46,024 nt of DNA from Bacteroidota bacterium (lineage in GTDB: Bacteria; Bacteroidota; Bacteroidia; Chitinophagales; Chitinophagaceae), in the NCBI GenBank assembly GCA_013288745.1, contig JABDBG010000010.1:1-46024 (forward strand), in the 5' to 3' direction. Positions 15,805 through 24,624 of this stretch are shown piece by piece (positions within the stretch are counted from its first letter, which is position 1; each line of letters opens with the position of its first letter). A model generated the notes under the pieces. The model saw only the letters and a program-made list of their open reading frames with translations, was not told the DNA's origin and did no database searches. The position numbers and the translations under genes were made by a program.

Positions 15805-17526
15805 ATGACTTTATATAGATCCCTTCTTTCTTTTTGTTTACTAATTGGTGGTTTTGCGACTTCGGCCCAGGTTTTTCCAGTTAAAAATTATCCTAAAGGT
15901 TATTTTCAATGGCCCGTTGATGCCACTATTGCCTTAGCGGCCAATTTTGGCGAGCTGCGGCCTAACCATTATCATATGGGGTTGGATTGTAAGACAGATC
16001 AAGTGCAGAACAAACATGTTTTTGCTGCCGCAGATGGTTATATCGCTAAAGTAAAGATTGAGCCTTCGGGTTTTGGGCGTTGTATTTATATCAATCATCC
16101 AAATGGATTAACTACTGTTTATGCGCATTTGAATGAGTTTAACCCTGCCTTAGAAAAATATGTTACCGAGCAACAATACAAATTACAGAGCTGGCAGATC
16201 TTTATTGATATTCCTGCTAATCTGTTCCCTGTAAAAAAAGGTCAATTCATCGCGTTTAGCGGAAGTACCGGTGGGTCCGAAGGTCCGCATACGCATTTTG
16301 AAATCCGTGATACCAAGACTGATAAAGTATTGAACACTTTGTTGTTTGGTTTTCCAATCGTTGATAATATTCCGCCTGATGTATTGCGTTTAGCCGTGTA
16401 CGATAGAAGCATTAGCACCAACGAGCAAACACCCCGTATTTACCCTCTAAGAAAAGTGAATGGCGTTTTTACACCGCCCGCATCTTTGTTGATTGAACAT
16501 ACCAATAAAGTAAGTTTCGCCATTACTGCATATGATCGCTATGTCGGTTCTACGCACCAAAATGGTATTTATCAGGCTGTATTGTACGATGATGAAAAAC
16601 CTGTTGTGGGTTTTGATATTGATAGCATCAGTTACGATCAGACAAGGGATGTAAATGCACATATTGATTACCGTTTAAAAAATAGTGGCGGACCTTATGT
16701 GCAACATTTGTCAAAATTGCCCGGCTATAATGAAAGCATCTATAAAGAAATAAGCGGTGACGGTGTAATTGATATTGGTAATGATAGCGTGCACCAAATT
16801 AAAATAGCGGTGATCGATGCTTACGGCAATACATCTTATGTAAAATTTAATGTACGGGGGACTGTTAGCGATAAAGAAAAAAATGATTCGGCTGTTTATG
16901 AAGACCCGAATGAATTTTTACCGGGTTGTATCAATGTGTTTGAAAATGACGATATCGCATTTTACCTGACAGAAAAAAGTTTGTACGATTCTATCCGTTT
17001 TAAATACAATGTTTTGCCACCTAATTCTGCTGATGGTGTGTCGAATATTTTTGAATTGTACAATGGCAATGTACCAATGCATGGTTACTTTCCAATAAAA
17101 ATAAGAGGCAATGTGAGCGACTCTTTTAAAGATAAAATTGTGATGGAAAGATATTGGGGAGATAAAAAAGAATTTTCAAAAGCTGTATATGAAAATGGTT
17201 GGTACAAGTCTGATTTTAGAGAATTTGGTTATTTTAAATTGCTGCGCGATACAGAACCTCCTGTGATAAAGGCTCTGGGCTTTTATGACGGCATGAATTG
17301 TGCAGGAGTTCATCGGTTGGCGTTTGATATTACCGATAACAGTAAAGACATTAAAAATTTCAGGGCCGAATTAGATGGCAACTGGTTGCGATTTACGAAC
17401 GACAAGAACCTTGCTTACATTTATAATTTTGATGAGCATTGTCCGAGAGGCTCACATACCTTAAAAATTAGCGCTGAAGATAATGTAGGAAATAAAACAG
17501 AAAAAATATATCACTTCACCAGATAA
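15805..17526 (+). CDS. M23-family metallopeptidase (LytM-like), secreted
   Basis: A 573-residue exported protein with a signal peptide ending in FATSAQ (~residue 22). The LytM domain follows: the first zinc motif HMGLD (H57, D61) and the HTH motif (H162, H164), each in standard context (LRPNHYHMGLDCKTD; GGSEGPHTHFEIRD). These enzymes cleave peptidoglycan cross-bridges or act as scaffolds for cell-wall hydrolases. The C-terminal ~380 residues are beta-rich with no known domain, perhaps Ig-like. I chose the ATG at 15805 over a TTG at 15796 because it gives a proper signal sequence. The bcp gene follows after 10 bases and may be co-transcribed. Confidence 0.85.
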   Translation: MTLYRSLLSFCLLIGGFATSAQVFPVKNYPKGYFQWPVDATIALAANFGELRPNHYHMGLDCKTDQVQNKHVFAAADGYIAKVKIEPSGFGRCIYINHPNGLTTVYAHLNEFNPALEKYVTEQQYKLQSWQIFIDIPANLFPVKKGQFIAFSGSTGGSEGPHTHFEIRDTKTDKVLNTLLFGFPIVDNIPPDVLRLAVYDRSISTNEQTPRIYPLRKVNGVFTPPASLLIEHTNKVSFAITAYDRYVGSTHQNGIYQAVLYDDEKPVVGFDIDSISYDQTRDVNAHIDYRLKNSGGPYVQHLSKLPGYNESIYKEISGDGVIDIGNDSVHQIKIAVIDAYGNTSYVKFNVRGTVSDKEKNDSAVYEDPNEFLPGCINVFENDDIAFYLTEKSLYDSIRFKYNVLPPNSADGVSNIFELYNGNVPMHGYFPIKIRGNVSDSFKDKIVMERYWGDKKEFSKAVYENGWYKSDFREFGYFKLLRDTEPPVIKALGFYDGMNCAGVHRLAFDITDNSKDIKNFRAELDGNWLRFTNDKNLAYIYNFDEHCPRGSHTLKISAEDNVGNKTEKIYHFTR

Positions 17527-17536
17527 GCATACGACC

Positions 17537-18001
17537 ATGACAACATTAACGGAAGGGAAAAAAGCGCCAATATTCAAAGGCGTAGATCAAAACGGAGAAA
17601 AAGTTTCTTTAGCGGATTTTAAAGGGAAGAAAGTGATCTTATATTTTTATCCAAAGGATGATACACCCGGATGTACTGCGCAATCTTGTAATTTAAGAGA
17701 CAACTATACTGACCTATTAAAAAAGGGTTTTGCCGTAATTGGCATCAGTACCGATGATGTAAAGAGCCACAAAAAATTCGAGAAAAAATTCTCTCTGCCT
17801 TTTCCTTTGATCGCTGATGAAGACCAAAAGATCGTTGAACAATATGGTGTTTGGGGAGAGAAAAATTTTATGGGCAAAAATTACATGGGCACTATTCGCA
17901 CTACTTTTTTAATTGATGAAGAAGGAAAGATCAAAAAAATAATCAATAAGCCCGATACAAAAAATCACACGGAAGAAGTGTTGAAAGCTTGGGAGAGTTG
18001 A
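17537..18001 (+). CDS. bcp: Thioredoxin-dependent thiol peroxidase (BCP-type peroxiredoxin)
   Basis: A 154-residue atypical 2-Cys peroxiredoxin. The peroxidatic C46 sits in DDTPGCTAQSC and the resolving C51 is five residues later, as in E. coli BCP (C45/C50). It reduces hydrogen peroxide and organic hydroperoxides in the cytoplasm using thioredoxin. The length is standard and the protein looks intact. It begins 10 bases after the M23 peptidase stop codon, so the two probably share a transcript, though no functional link is apparent. Confidence 0.95.
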   Translation: MTTLTEGKKAPIFKGVDQNGEKVSLADFKGKKVILYFYPKDDTPGCTAQSCNLRDNYTDLLKKGFAVIGISTDDVKSHKKFEKKFSLPFPLIADEDQKIVEQYGVWGEKNFMGKNYMGTIRTTFLIDEEGKIKKIINKPDTKNHTEEVLKAWES

Positions 18002-18091
18002 TCCCGACGTGATGATTTGGAAATTTGGAGATGTGATAATTAAAGAAGGGGGTCATCATCACATTAGTCTATCATCACATCACTCAATCAA
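18002..18091. repeat. Word-repeat spacer between bcp and the DUF6089 gene
   Basis: Convergent intergenic DNA made of variant short words: GATGATTTGGAAATTTGGAGATGTGAT, then CATCATCACATTAGTCTATCATCACATCACTCAATCAATTAAT. GATGTGAT and ATCACATC can pair, as can AGGGGG and CCCCT, so weak hairpins are possible, but no clear intrinsic terminator is seen. Confidence 0.45.
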
Positions 18092-18928
18092 TTAATCCCC
18101 TCTCGGGCATTGATAGCTGCTAGATAAATTAAACGACAAACCGATCTCTGCGATCATGTACTGGTCTTTTTGTTTGCTCCAGCCACGTTGTGTTCCGGGA
18201 ACTTTACCTAATGCTTGTCCGTTACTGCGGTCCTGCAATCTTTCTGCAGTTGAACCTGGGGCAAAATTTGATGCGCCTGCATAAGTGGTACTAACATCAT
18301 CTAAATAATCTGTAGTAGTCAATCGTTGAATAACCTGAAAAGAAAAATTTACCCCGTTGCTTAAATTATATTTTATGCCCATCCCGATAGGAAAGCACAA
18401 GGCTACTAAACTATAAGGTTTACGTACTTTGCCATCTTCACCTTTATAATGAGCATCTTGCCCTTCGGTGCCGAGAGGTTGCAAATACACTTTATTTCCA
18501 TCAAGATTTGTATATGGATCAAACCCAAATACACCAATTCCCAATGTTATAAAAGGCGTAAAGGAATGCTTTGGATCACCCGGTATAAAAGCGAAAAAAT
18601 TAAAATCTCCATGAACGGCTAGCTCCCAAACACTTGTTTTAAAACTTAAATTTCTTTCCTGCTGGTAAACATTTTTACTATAAGAATCACTGTAACCGAA
18701 ATGCGCATAATGTGCACTTACACGCATACCTAAATATTCGTTGAATTGTTTTAAATAATAACCACCGACAGCGGGACCGGGGTGTGTAATATTTGCATTA
18801 TGATTTAGATCACCAAAATAATGCGCAGCACCGAGTGTAAAACCAAACTCACCAATATGCGTATACTGCGCTTTGGCACCTGTTGCTGCTACTAGAGTGA
18901 AAATAATAATAATGATTCGATGCTTCAT
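18092..18928 (-). CDS. DUF6089 outer-membrane protein, possible PorG-like component of type IX secretion
   Basis: A 278-residue protein with a signal peptide ending near TGAKAQ (~residue 21) and an N-terminal YTHIGEFGFTLGAAHYFGDL block typical of DUF6089 proteins. Alternating aromatic beta strands and the long loops between them suggest an 8-stranded-type outer-membrane barrel. In Bacteroidota, DUF6089/PorG proteins are often coded beside nadK, uppS and bamA, and PorG is a type IX secretion/gliding component. Here it lies 38 bases after nadK. The PorG role is inferred from family and context; the window has no other T9SS core gene. It is probably the last gene of the CBS-barrel-nadK cluster. 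Confidence 0.7.
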   Translation of the reverse strand: MKHRIIIIIFTLVAATGAKAQYTHIGEFGFTLGAAHYFGDLNHNANITHPGPAVGGYYLKQFNEYLGMRVSAHYAHFGYSDSYSKNVYQQERNLSFKTSVWELAVHGDFNFFAFIPGDPKHSFTPFITLGIGVFGFDPYTNLDGNKVYLQPLGTEGQDAHYKGEDGKVRKPYSLVALCFPIGMGIKYNLSNGVNFSFQVIQRLTTTDYLDDVSTTYAGASNFAPGSTAERLQDRSNGQALGKVPGTQRGWSKQKDQYMIAEIGLSFNLSSSYQCPRGD

Positions 18929-18966
18929 GCTTACGCTAAGATATAAATTGAAATGCTAATCTTTAC

Positions 18967-19845
18967 TTAATTTCTCTTATCAAGACCCCACGAAAGCTTA
19001 TTGCGCAGCGTTTGTAAAAAATTATTTTCATTTAACCGGATAAGATTGATATAGAATTTCTCTTTTTTTACCGCTATCTGCACTTCTTTTGGCACTATTG
19101 CCCTGCGACTATCAAGCGTACATAAAAATTCATCCGTTCTTCCTTCAACTTCAAAAGAAACAATGGTTGTATCGGGAACAATAATAGGGCGAATGTTTAA
19201 ATTGTGTGGTGCAACAGGTGTGATCACCAAACTTCCGCTATCAGGAAAAACGATAGGACCATTACAACTCAATGAATAACCGGTAGAACCTGTTGGCGTT
19301 GCAACGATCAATCCATCTGCCCAATAAGTATTTAAAAATTCTCCGTTCAGGTACGTGTGAATTTTTATCATTGAACTGGAATCTTTTTTCTGTAATGTAA
19401 ATTCGTTCAATGCATAGGGTGTTTCGCCGAATAAAGGAATATCCGCATCAAGGTGTAGCAATGTTCTTTTATCCAAAACATAGGTTCTGTTGATCAAGGC
19501 TTGTATCGCAGAATGCAATTCTTCTCTGCCGATACTTGCTAAAAAACCAAGTCTGCCATAATTGATCCCTAAAATAGGAATGCCCTTATCGCGCACCAAT
19601 GTTACCGTATCTAGCAAAGTTCCATCACCACCCAAGCTAATAATTGAGTCAAAACTATCATCAAGGTCTTCAGAAGAATTGAAAGTTGAATACTTTCCTT
19701 TCATATTCACCGTCGAATAAAACTTGTTGAAAAAATCCTGAAAAAAAACAGCTTCTACTTTATATGCATCCAACTCTTTCAACAACAATTCCATATCGGT
19801 ATGCTGATTATTTTCTATCCCCCTGCTATAAATTGCTATTTTCAT
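18967..19845 (-). CDS. nadK: NAD kinase
   Basis: A 292-residue NAD(+) kinase. It has the nucleotide motif LGGDGTLLDT (GGDGT at 72-76), GINYGRLGFLAS, the NEFTLQKKDSSSMI segment and ATPTGSTGYSLSCNGPI, which contribute to NAD and ATP binding. It phosphorylates NAD to NADP in the cytoplasm. The length fits the family. It starts 13 bases after the stop of the POTRA/barrel gene and is followed by the DUF6089 gene, so it probably belongs to one minus-strand operon. Confidence 0.95.
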   Translation of the reverse strand: MKIAIYSRGIENNQHTDMELLLKELDAYKVEAVFFQDFFNKFYSTVNMKGKYSTFNSSEDLDDSFDSIISLGGDGTLLDTVTLVRDKGIPILGINYGRLGFLASIGREELHSAIQALINRTYVLDKRTLLHLDADIPLFGETPYALNEFTLQKKDSSSMIKIHTYLNGEFLNTYWADGLIVATPTGSTGYSLSCNGPIVFPDSGSLVITPVAPHNLNIRPIIVPDTTIVSFEVEGRTDEFLCTLDSRRAIVPKEVQIAVKKEKFYINLIRLNENNFLQTLRNKLSWGLDKRN

Positions 19846-19858
19846 TTTTGAATAATTA

Positions 19859-21307
19859 TTATAACCCCTTCTGGATATGCAAAAATAACCCCTTTTCGCT
19901 TAATTGGTCAATACTGTATTCTAACCGCAGGTTTAGATCATAAAAAGTAAGAATATCCATTCCCACCCCGTATGTATACAAAAAACGGTTATTAAAGTAC
20001 GCTTCATATTTTGTTGGAAGATAGGAGTAGCCAATATCTACGTAAGTTTTGGCAAATACTGCAAAAGGAATACGTTCTGCCACAGATTTGATCAGGAATG
20101 GAAAAGAAACAACAAACAATTTCTTTTTCAAGGTTGATCGGGCTAATCCGTAAGCTACGCCGTCTACCACGTAATATTCTTGTCCGCGTAAATAGGTTTC
20201 ATTATAACCAAGTGCCTGTTGGTTGATATATGCCTGATCGAAAGGCAATTTGATCTTTGCCTGCGTTTGTTCACTAAAGTACCATCCATGATGTAAGTCC
20301 CAATATTTATTATATGATCCTCCAACCGAAAATAAATTAATGCCGCCCGTTAACCCAAAGCCTCTTTTAAAAATGGTTAGTGCTGCAGTCGTTCCCTCTA
20401 ACGGAAAGCCGACATTGTTTACATTGATGTATTGATAAGTATAGCTAAGGTCGAGAAAGCTTTTGTAATTGACAGAATCTTTAAAATAATTTGGATTATA
20501 TGCTGCTGTAATGACAGAATCATTAACGTTCAAATAATTATACGTTAGATTAAAATACTGCCGCGAAATAATATTTTTACGAAGAATATAAGATGCGTTC
20601 ACTGTCCAGTTATTAATTGCATATTTTGGACCAGCAAAATACAATGCCTTGTTGTTGTAAGATGTTTGGTAAATAAGCTGTTTGCTTTGTGATAACCCTC
20701 CTGAAAAAAATAACCCTTTCGTGAGTGATGAATTTACATACGGCAATGAATACGCCAAAGAAATAGTACGCGTATACCCATCGATCAAATATAAACGCAA
20801 TTGATCTTTTCTTCCTGTAAGATTATAGTGGACAAACTTGGCGCCGTAATTTGTTCTTGACAGATCACCTTTATATTTTACGAGCCATTCATTTAAATTT
20901 CGGTCGGCAATTTGAAATATCGGTACTGGAAAAATATACCTGCGTTCTTTTACCGTTATGTTTATATCAATCGCTCTATCCCCTATTGAATCTGCTTCAA
21001 TTTTAACATCGCTGAATAAAGTGGTATTGTATATCTGTTGACGTACTTCTCGTAATTGTTCGGTCAAAGCACCTATCGTAATTGAATCGCCATTTTGAAA
21101 TTGGATCTCTCTGTAAATAATATAAGCTTTAGTAGTGCCATTACCGCTTACATTAATTTGATTGATCATTATTTTGGCCGAAGAATCTGTTATGGCAGCT
21201 GGTAAGTGAATGGTAATATTGCCGGCTCTGTCAATATTTTGAGCAGTAACGGCAGTAACAGTTAGTGAGAGAAAACAGCAGAGAAATATTTTTTTCAAAA
21301 CAGTCAT
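19859..21307 (-). CDS. Outer-membrane protein with POTRA-like region and BamA/Omp85-type barrel
   Basis: A 482-residue exported protein with a signal peptide ending near AVTAQ (~residue 23). Residues ~45-120 have the pattern of one POTRA domain (INQINVSGNGTTKAYIIYREIQFQNGD..., IYNTTLFSDVKIEA...ITVKERRYIFP). The rest is beta-rich with repeated aromatic strands and a final barrel segment (LNLRLEYSIDQLSEKGLFLHIQKGL-like end). It is much shorter than BamA (~800 residues, five POTRA), so it is a small Omp85-like protein rather than BamA itself. A role in outer-membrane protein or lipid assembly is possible but not shown. It sits between a CBS-domain gene and nadK. Confidence 0.7.
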   Translation of the reverse strand: MTVLKKIFLCCFLSLTVTAVTAQNIDRAGNITIHLPAAITDSSAKIMINQINVSGNGTTKAYIIYREIQFQNGDSITIGALTEQLREVRQQIYNTTLFSDVKIEADSIGDRAIDINITVKERRYIFPVPIFQIADRNLNEWLVKYKGDLSRTNYGAKFVHYNLTGRKDQLRLYLIDGYTRTISLAYSLPYVNSSLTKGLFFSGGLSQSKQLIYQTSYNNKALYFAGPKYAINNWTVNASYILRKNIISRQYFNLTYNYLNVNDSVITAAYNPNYFKDSVNYKSFLDLSYTYQYINVNNVGFPLEGTTAALTIFKRGFGLTGGINLFSVGGSYNKYWDLHHGWYFSEQTQAKIKLPFDQAYINQQALGYNETYLRGQEYYVVDGVAYGLARSTLKKKLFVVSFPFLIKSVAERIPFAVFAKTYVDIGYSYLPTKYEAYFNNRFLYTYGVGMDILTFYDLNLRLEYSIDQLSEKGLFLHIQKGL

Positions 21308-21386
21308 TGGTACACAATTTCGCCTTTGGCAAAAGGATAAATGTAATTGTTATTAACGAAATAATTGTACTAAAGAAGAATGAATG

Positions 21387-22049
21387 TTAGATGTCGAGAT
21401 AATTCATCAAATGTTTGTAATTGCTGTGTATCGTATTTTCAAAATTTTCAATTCCGAAATAATAGATAACATCATAATCGTAGCGTTCAAAAGTTGATAT
21501 CACGCCGGCGATCTCTTTTTTATTAAGATGAAGCGTAACCGTTAGCATACCGGTCTCTGCATGAATGATCGTATTTAAATGAAGTATAGTGGCGTCGTTG
21601 CTTTCAACGATCCTGCTTATTTCAGAAATAGCAAAATTGGTGCGCTCCATTTCTAAAACAATGATACCACCGATCTCATTGGCTCCTGAAAAACTACCCA
21701 ATGCTTTTAAAAGATCTGTAGTGGTGATAACGCCCAATAATTCTTTTTCTTCATTCACTACAGGCACAACAGTTGTTTCGTATTGATTACTACAGCTAAC
21801 GGCATTTAAAAAATGTTGATTATCACCAACAGCGGCTGGAATAAAGTTTTCTTGTAAAGCCTGGATGGTTACTTTATCATTCTCTGCATCCAACAGGTCT
21901 TCTTCGCTAATTAATCCAAGGAATTTATCTTCTGATGCCACAGGTAAATGAGATACCCTGAAATCTGTTATCAACTGCAAAGCCTTGCTGACAGAATCCT
22001 GCAGGTCTAAACGTGGGATATTATTATTTATAAGCTCTACTGTCAGCAT
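21387..22049 (-). CDS. CBS-domain pair protein
   Basis: A 220-residue soluble protein. Two CBS motifs occupy ~residues 10-60 (SVSKALQLITDFRVSHLPV...GLISEEDLL) and ~75-125 (VVPVVNEEKELLGVITTTDLLKAL). The C-terminal ~90 residues resemble an ACT-like fold (GIIVLEMERTNFAISEISRIVE, then a second strand set) without a known ligand motif. CBS pairs bind adenosine nucleotides and regulate partners. The gene precedes the POTRA/barrel protein, nadK and DUF6089 genes with modest spacing (79 bases), so co-regulation is likely. The partner is unknown. Confidence 0.8.
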   Translation of the reverse strand: MLTVELINNNIPRLDLQDSVSKALQLITDFRVSHLPVASEDKFLGLISEEDLLDAENDKVTIQALQENFIPAAVGDNQHFLNAVSCSNQYETTVVPVVNEEKELLGVITTTDLLKALGSFSGANEIGGIIVLEMERTNFAISEISRIVESNDATILHLNTIIHAETGMLTVTLHLNKKEIAGVISTFERYDYDVIYYFGIENFENTIHSNYKHLMNYLDI

Positions 22050-22137
22050 CTTAACAAGTTTATATGTTTAGTATACTATTTTGTTATGAAACTTTGGCAC
22101 TAACAAAATAATCGGGTACAGAACTAAAGTATGAATA

Positions 22138-22920
22138 CTAGGCAGTTACAGCAGTGTTAGGATTTGTAACCTTTGCTAAAAATGCGGTTAATATTGCATT
22201 AAATTCTTCCGGAACTTCCATCATAGGAGCATGACCGCATTTATCGATCAAATGCAGCTCACTATTAGGGATCAACTTGTTAAATTCTTCGCCAACAAAG
22301 GGAGGCGTAATATTATCGTTGTTTCCCCAGATCAAACAAGTAGGTTGTTTTATCTGGTTCAACTCTTCACCTAAATTATTGCGGATGGCACTTTTTGCCA
22401 ATGCGATTATTTTAATTGCTTTTAGACGGTTGGTTGTTATTTCCATTACCTCATCTATCAATTCTTCTGTAACCATTTTGGGATCATAGAAAGTAAGCTC
22501 AGTTTTTCTGCGCACATATTCTTTATCGCCACGTTTTGGATATGTGTCCCCCATTCCATTTTCAAATAAGCCGGAACTGCCTGTTAAAGTAATGGTCTTA
22601 ATTCTTTCAGGGTTTTTTAGTACATGCACTAATGCAACATGGCCACCTAGAGAATTACCCAATAGATTAATGTTATTGTAATTGCGATGCTCAATAAATT
22701 TTTGAACGAATTTTTGCAATCCTCCAACCGATGTATGAAGCAGGTCCATATCCAATAAAGGAAGTATCGGCACAATTACCTTATGCGACTGCTTAAAATG
22801 ATCAATCAATGGTTCGAAATTGCTTAATGCACCAAATAAGCCATGAAGCAACAGTAAAGGTTCACCCTCACCTGCTTCTATGAACTTAAATTTCCCGTCT
22901 AATTGTATGTCGTAAGTCAT
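22138..22920 (-). CDS. Alpha/beta hydrolase
   Basis: A 260-residue single-domain hydrolase. The oxyanion-hole block HGLFG is at 26-30, the nucleophile S90 is in LGNSLGGH, and the acid and base are D202 (WGNNDNITPP) and H230 (CGHAPMMEVPEEF). All triad residues are present. There is no signal peptide, so it is cytosolic. The family covers esterases, C-C bond hydrolases and similar activities, and the sequence does not reveal the substrate. It lies upstream of the CBS gene on the same strand (~88 bases), probably as a separate unit or a loosely linked first gene. Confidence 0.85.
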   Translation of the reverse strand: MTYDIQLDGKFKFIEAGEGEPLLLLHGLFGALSNFEPLIDHFKQSHKVIVPILPLLDMDLLHTSVGGLQKFVQKFIEHRNYNNINLLGNSLGGHVALVHVLKNPERIKTITLTGSSGLFENGMGDTYPKRGDKEYVRRKTELTFYDPKMVTEELIDEVMEITTNRLKAIKIIALAKSAIRNNLGEELNQIKQPTCLIWGNNDNITPPFVGEEFNKLIPNSELHLIDKCGHAPMMEVPEEFNAILTAFLAKVTNPNTAVTA

Positions 22921-23069
22921 CTTGTCTTAAAAGTATCTCTCAATTATCTTGCAAAATAATCGATTTTAAAGTAAAAATTATATAAAAAATTAAACCGGAC
23001 CTAATTTTTGCAAAATTAAGACAAAAGGAATGTGCTTATCAAAACCCGCCCGCAGCAGTTTTCGGCAAA

Positions 23070-23606
23070 TTAACCCGAAATTTTTTGAGGAACTCCCGCA
23101 AAAAAGTTCTCAAGATCATTGAACATATCTTTAAAAACAGGCAAAATCTCTCCAAATCCATCAATTACTTTTGGTCCCCAGGGCTTGATAAAAGAATAAG
23201 TCAATGAAGATTGAATAGCTGAGTCAGTAAGTAAATGGATTTTATCCGCATAGAATAGAAACACACTAAATATCATTGTGTATAATATGGCATACAATAA
23301 TATTCCCGCCAATTTATTGGCCCAACCTAAAGCTGCCATTTCAAATAACTTTTCTATCAATTTGGCACCAAAATGTATCAATAGAACCGTGATTAAAAAC
23401 ACTAGTGCAAAAGAAAGAAAAGGTAATATTTTGGCAGACACATTTAGACTGCCTTTTAAATGATCCGCTACATACACCGATAATTTTAATGCGGCGGCAA
23501 GACCGATCACAAAACCTGTGAAGGAAAACAGTGCAATAATTAATCCCTTTTGATACCCTTTAAATATTGCCAGGATCATCAATATGGCATAGATGATATC
23601 GATCAT
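23070..23606 (-). CDS. CvpA-family membrane protein
   Basis: A 178-residue integral membrane protein with four hydrophobic helices, beginning MIDIIYAILMILAIFKGYQKG. The family is named for colicin V production; it is linked to envelope homeostasis in several bacteria, but its molecular activity is unsettled. I chose the ATG at 23606 instead of the one at 23639 because the conserved CvpA N-terminus starts there; the 11 extra residues come from low-complexity intergenic DNA. The ~60 bases upstream are word repeats of the ACTTTTTACTT type. Confidence 0.85.
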   Translation of the reverse strand: MIDIIYAILMILAIFKGYQKGLIIALFSFTGFVIGLAAALKLSVYVADHLKGSLNVSAKILPFLSFALVFLITVLLIHFGAKLIEKLFEMAALGWANKLAGILLYAILYTMIFSVFLFYADKIHLLTDSAIQSSLTYSFIKPWGPKVIDGFGEILPVFKDMFNDLENFFAGVPQKISG

Positions 23607-23693
23607 GATAAAAAGTTGAAAATTAAATGTCAAAACCAAAAAGACTAAAAACTTTTTACTTCAGATCACTTTTGGGTTTTAACTTTTGCCTTT

Positions 23694-24146
23694 TTATTTT
23701 GCAAGAAGCTCTTTTACGATAGCAGAAATTGTCTTGCCATCCGCCTGCCCGCCTAATTGTTTGCTGGCAATGCCCATTACCTTGCCCATATCTGCAGCAG
23801 ATGATACATTGTTTTCAGCAATGATCTTTGCGATGATCTCTTTCAAGGCACCCGCGTCTAATTGTTTTGGTAAAAATTTTTCTATGATGGCTATTTCTTC
23901 TCTTTCCTTTATCGCCAAATCTTCGCGGCCCTGCTTTTCAAATATTTCCAAAGAATCTTTGCGTTGTTTCATCATTTTTTGCAAAAATTTCTGTTCCGTT
24001 GCTTCATCAATTTCTCCTCCTGCGCCAGGATCAGTTTTTGCTTTAATGATCTCTGCTTTAATGGCTCTTAAGCCACGTAAAGCTGCTTCGTTTTTTGATT
24101 TCATGGCATCTTTCATTTCTGCCATTATTTGTTGTTCTAAAGCCAT
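23694..24146 (-). CDS. GatB/YqeY domain protein
   Basis: A 150-residue cytosolic protein matching YqeY across its whole length: N-terminal MALEQQIMAEMKDAMKSKNEAAL, the central KQRKDSLEIFEKQGREDLA helix and the C-terminal AADMGKVMGIASKQLGGQADG...V block. The domain is shared with the C-terminal tail of GatB, where it contacts tRNA; standalone YqeY proteins have no confirmed function, though tRNA interaction is often assumed. It lies between cvpA and gldC on the same strand, separated by word-repeat spacers, so each gene may be transcribed separately. Confidence 0.9.
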   Translation of the reverse strand: MALEQQIMAEMKDAMKSKNEAALRGLRAIKAEIIKAKTDPGAGGEIDEATEQKFLQKMMKQRKDSLEIFEKQGREDLAIKEREEIAIIEKFLPKQLDAGALKEIIAKIIAENNVSSAADMGKVMGIASKQLGGQADGKTISAIVKELLAK

Positions 24147-24230
24147 TTTTAAAGTATTAAGTAGTAAGTAATAAGTAATAGGTCTAATACAAATTAGTGC
24201 ATTAGCTAATCAGCACATCGATACATTGCT
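24147..24230. repeat. Word-repeat spacer upstream of the YqeY gene
   Basis: Short variant words in series on the + strand: GTATTAAGTAGTAAGTAATAAG, then ATTAGTGCATTAGCTAATCAGC. No promoter box or gene recognised. Confidence 0.4.
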
Positions 24231-24575
24231 CTACTTCTGTTTTTCTATTTGTATTGCTTTGAATTTATCGAAGAATTCTTTTGCAAATTTTTTCATGTCA
24301 TCCGTTAATCCTTGTTCCTGCGTAGCCCTTTTTAAAGTGTCGGCCATTGTCATCAGCATCTGGTAATAAAAATCTGCCATTTCATCTACCATCATATCTT
24401 TTGTCCATAGGTCAATGCGCATCGCTGTTTTATCAGCACCATCCCAAAATGCCAGGCACATGGCTTTTGCTTTTTGCGCCATATCTGCCGTGCTATCTGT
24501 TGCGTTCCAACTGATGCTTTCAGGTATCTTGTCCGCATCCAGCAATACATCTATTTTTATTGATGATTTGTTCAT
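24231..24575 (-). CDS. gldC: Gliding motility protein GldC
   Basis: A 114-residue soluble protein that matches GldC along its full length (start MNKSSIKIDVLLDADKIPE, then SWNATDSTADMAQKAKAM and LWTKDMMVDEMADFYYQML). GldC is restricted to Bacteroidota and is found in gliding and non-gliding members; its biochemical role is not established. It is cytosolic, with no signal peptide. A good TATCTTTG -7 box lies 37 bases upstream of its ATG. This gene is one of the strongest phylum markers in the window. Confidence 0.9.
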   Translation of the reverse strand: MNKSSIKIDVLLDADKIPESISWNATDSTADMAQKAKAMCLAFWDGADKTAMRIDLWTKDMMVDEMADFYYQMLMTMADTLKRATQEQGLTDDMKKFAKEFFDKFKAIQIEKQK

Positions 24576-24612
24576 ACTTCTTTTTAATTATTCAATTTTA
24601 AATATCGGACTG

Positions 24613-24620
24613 CAAAGATA
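24613..24620 (-). promoter_or_regulatory. -7 promoter element of gldC
   Basis: TATCTTTG on the minus strand matches TAnnTTTG and gives a leader of about 30 bases before the gldC ATG (24575). Confidence 0.5.
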
Positions 24621-24624
24621 AGTT

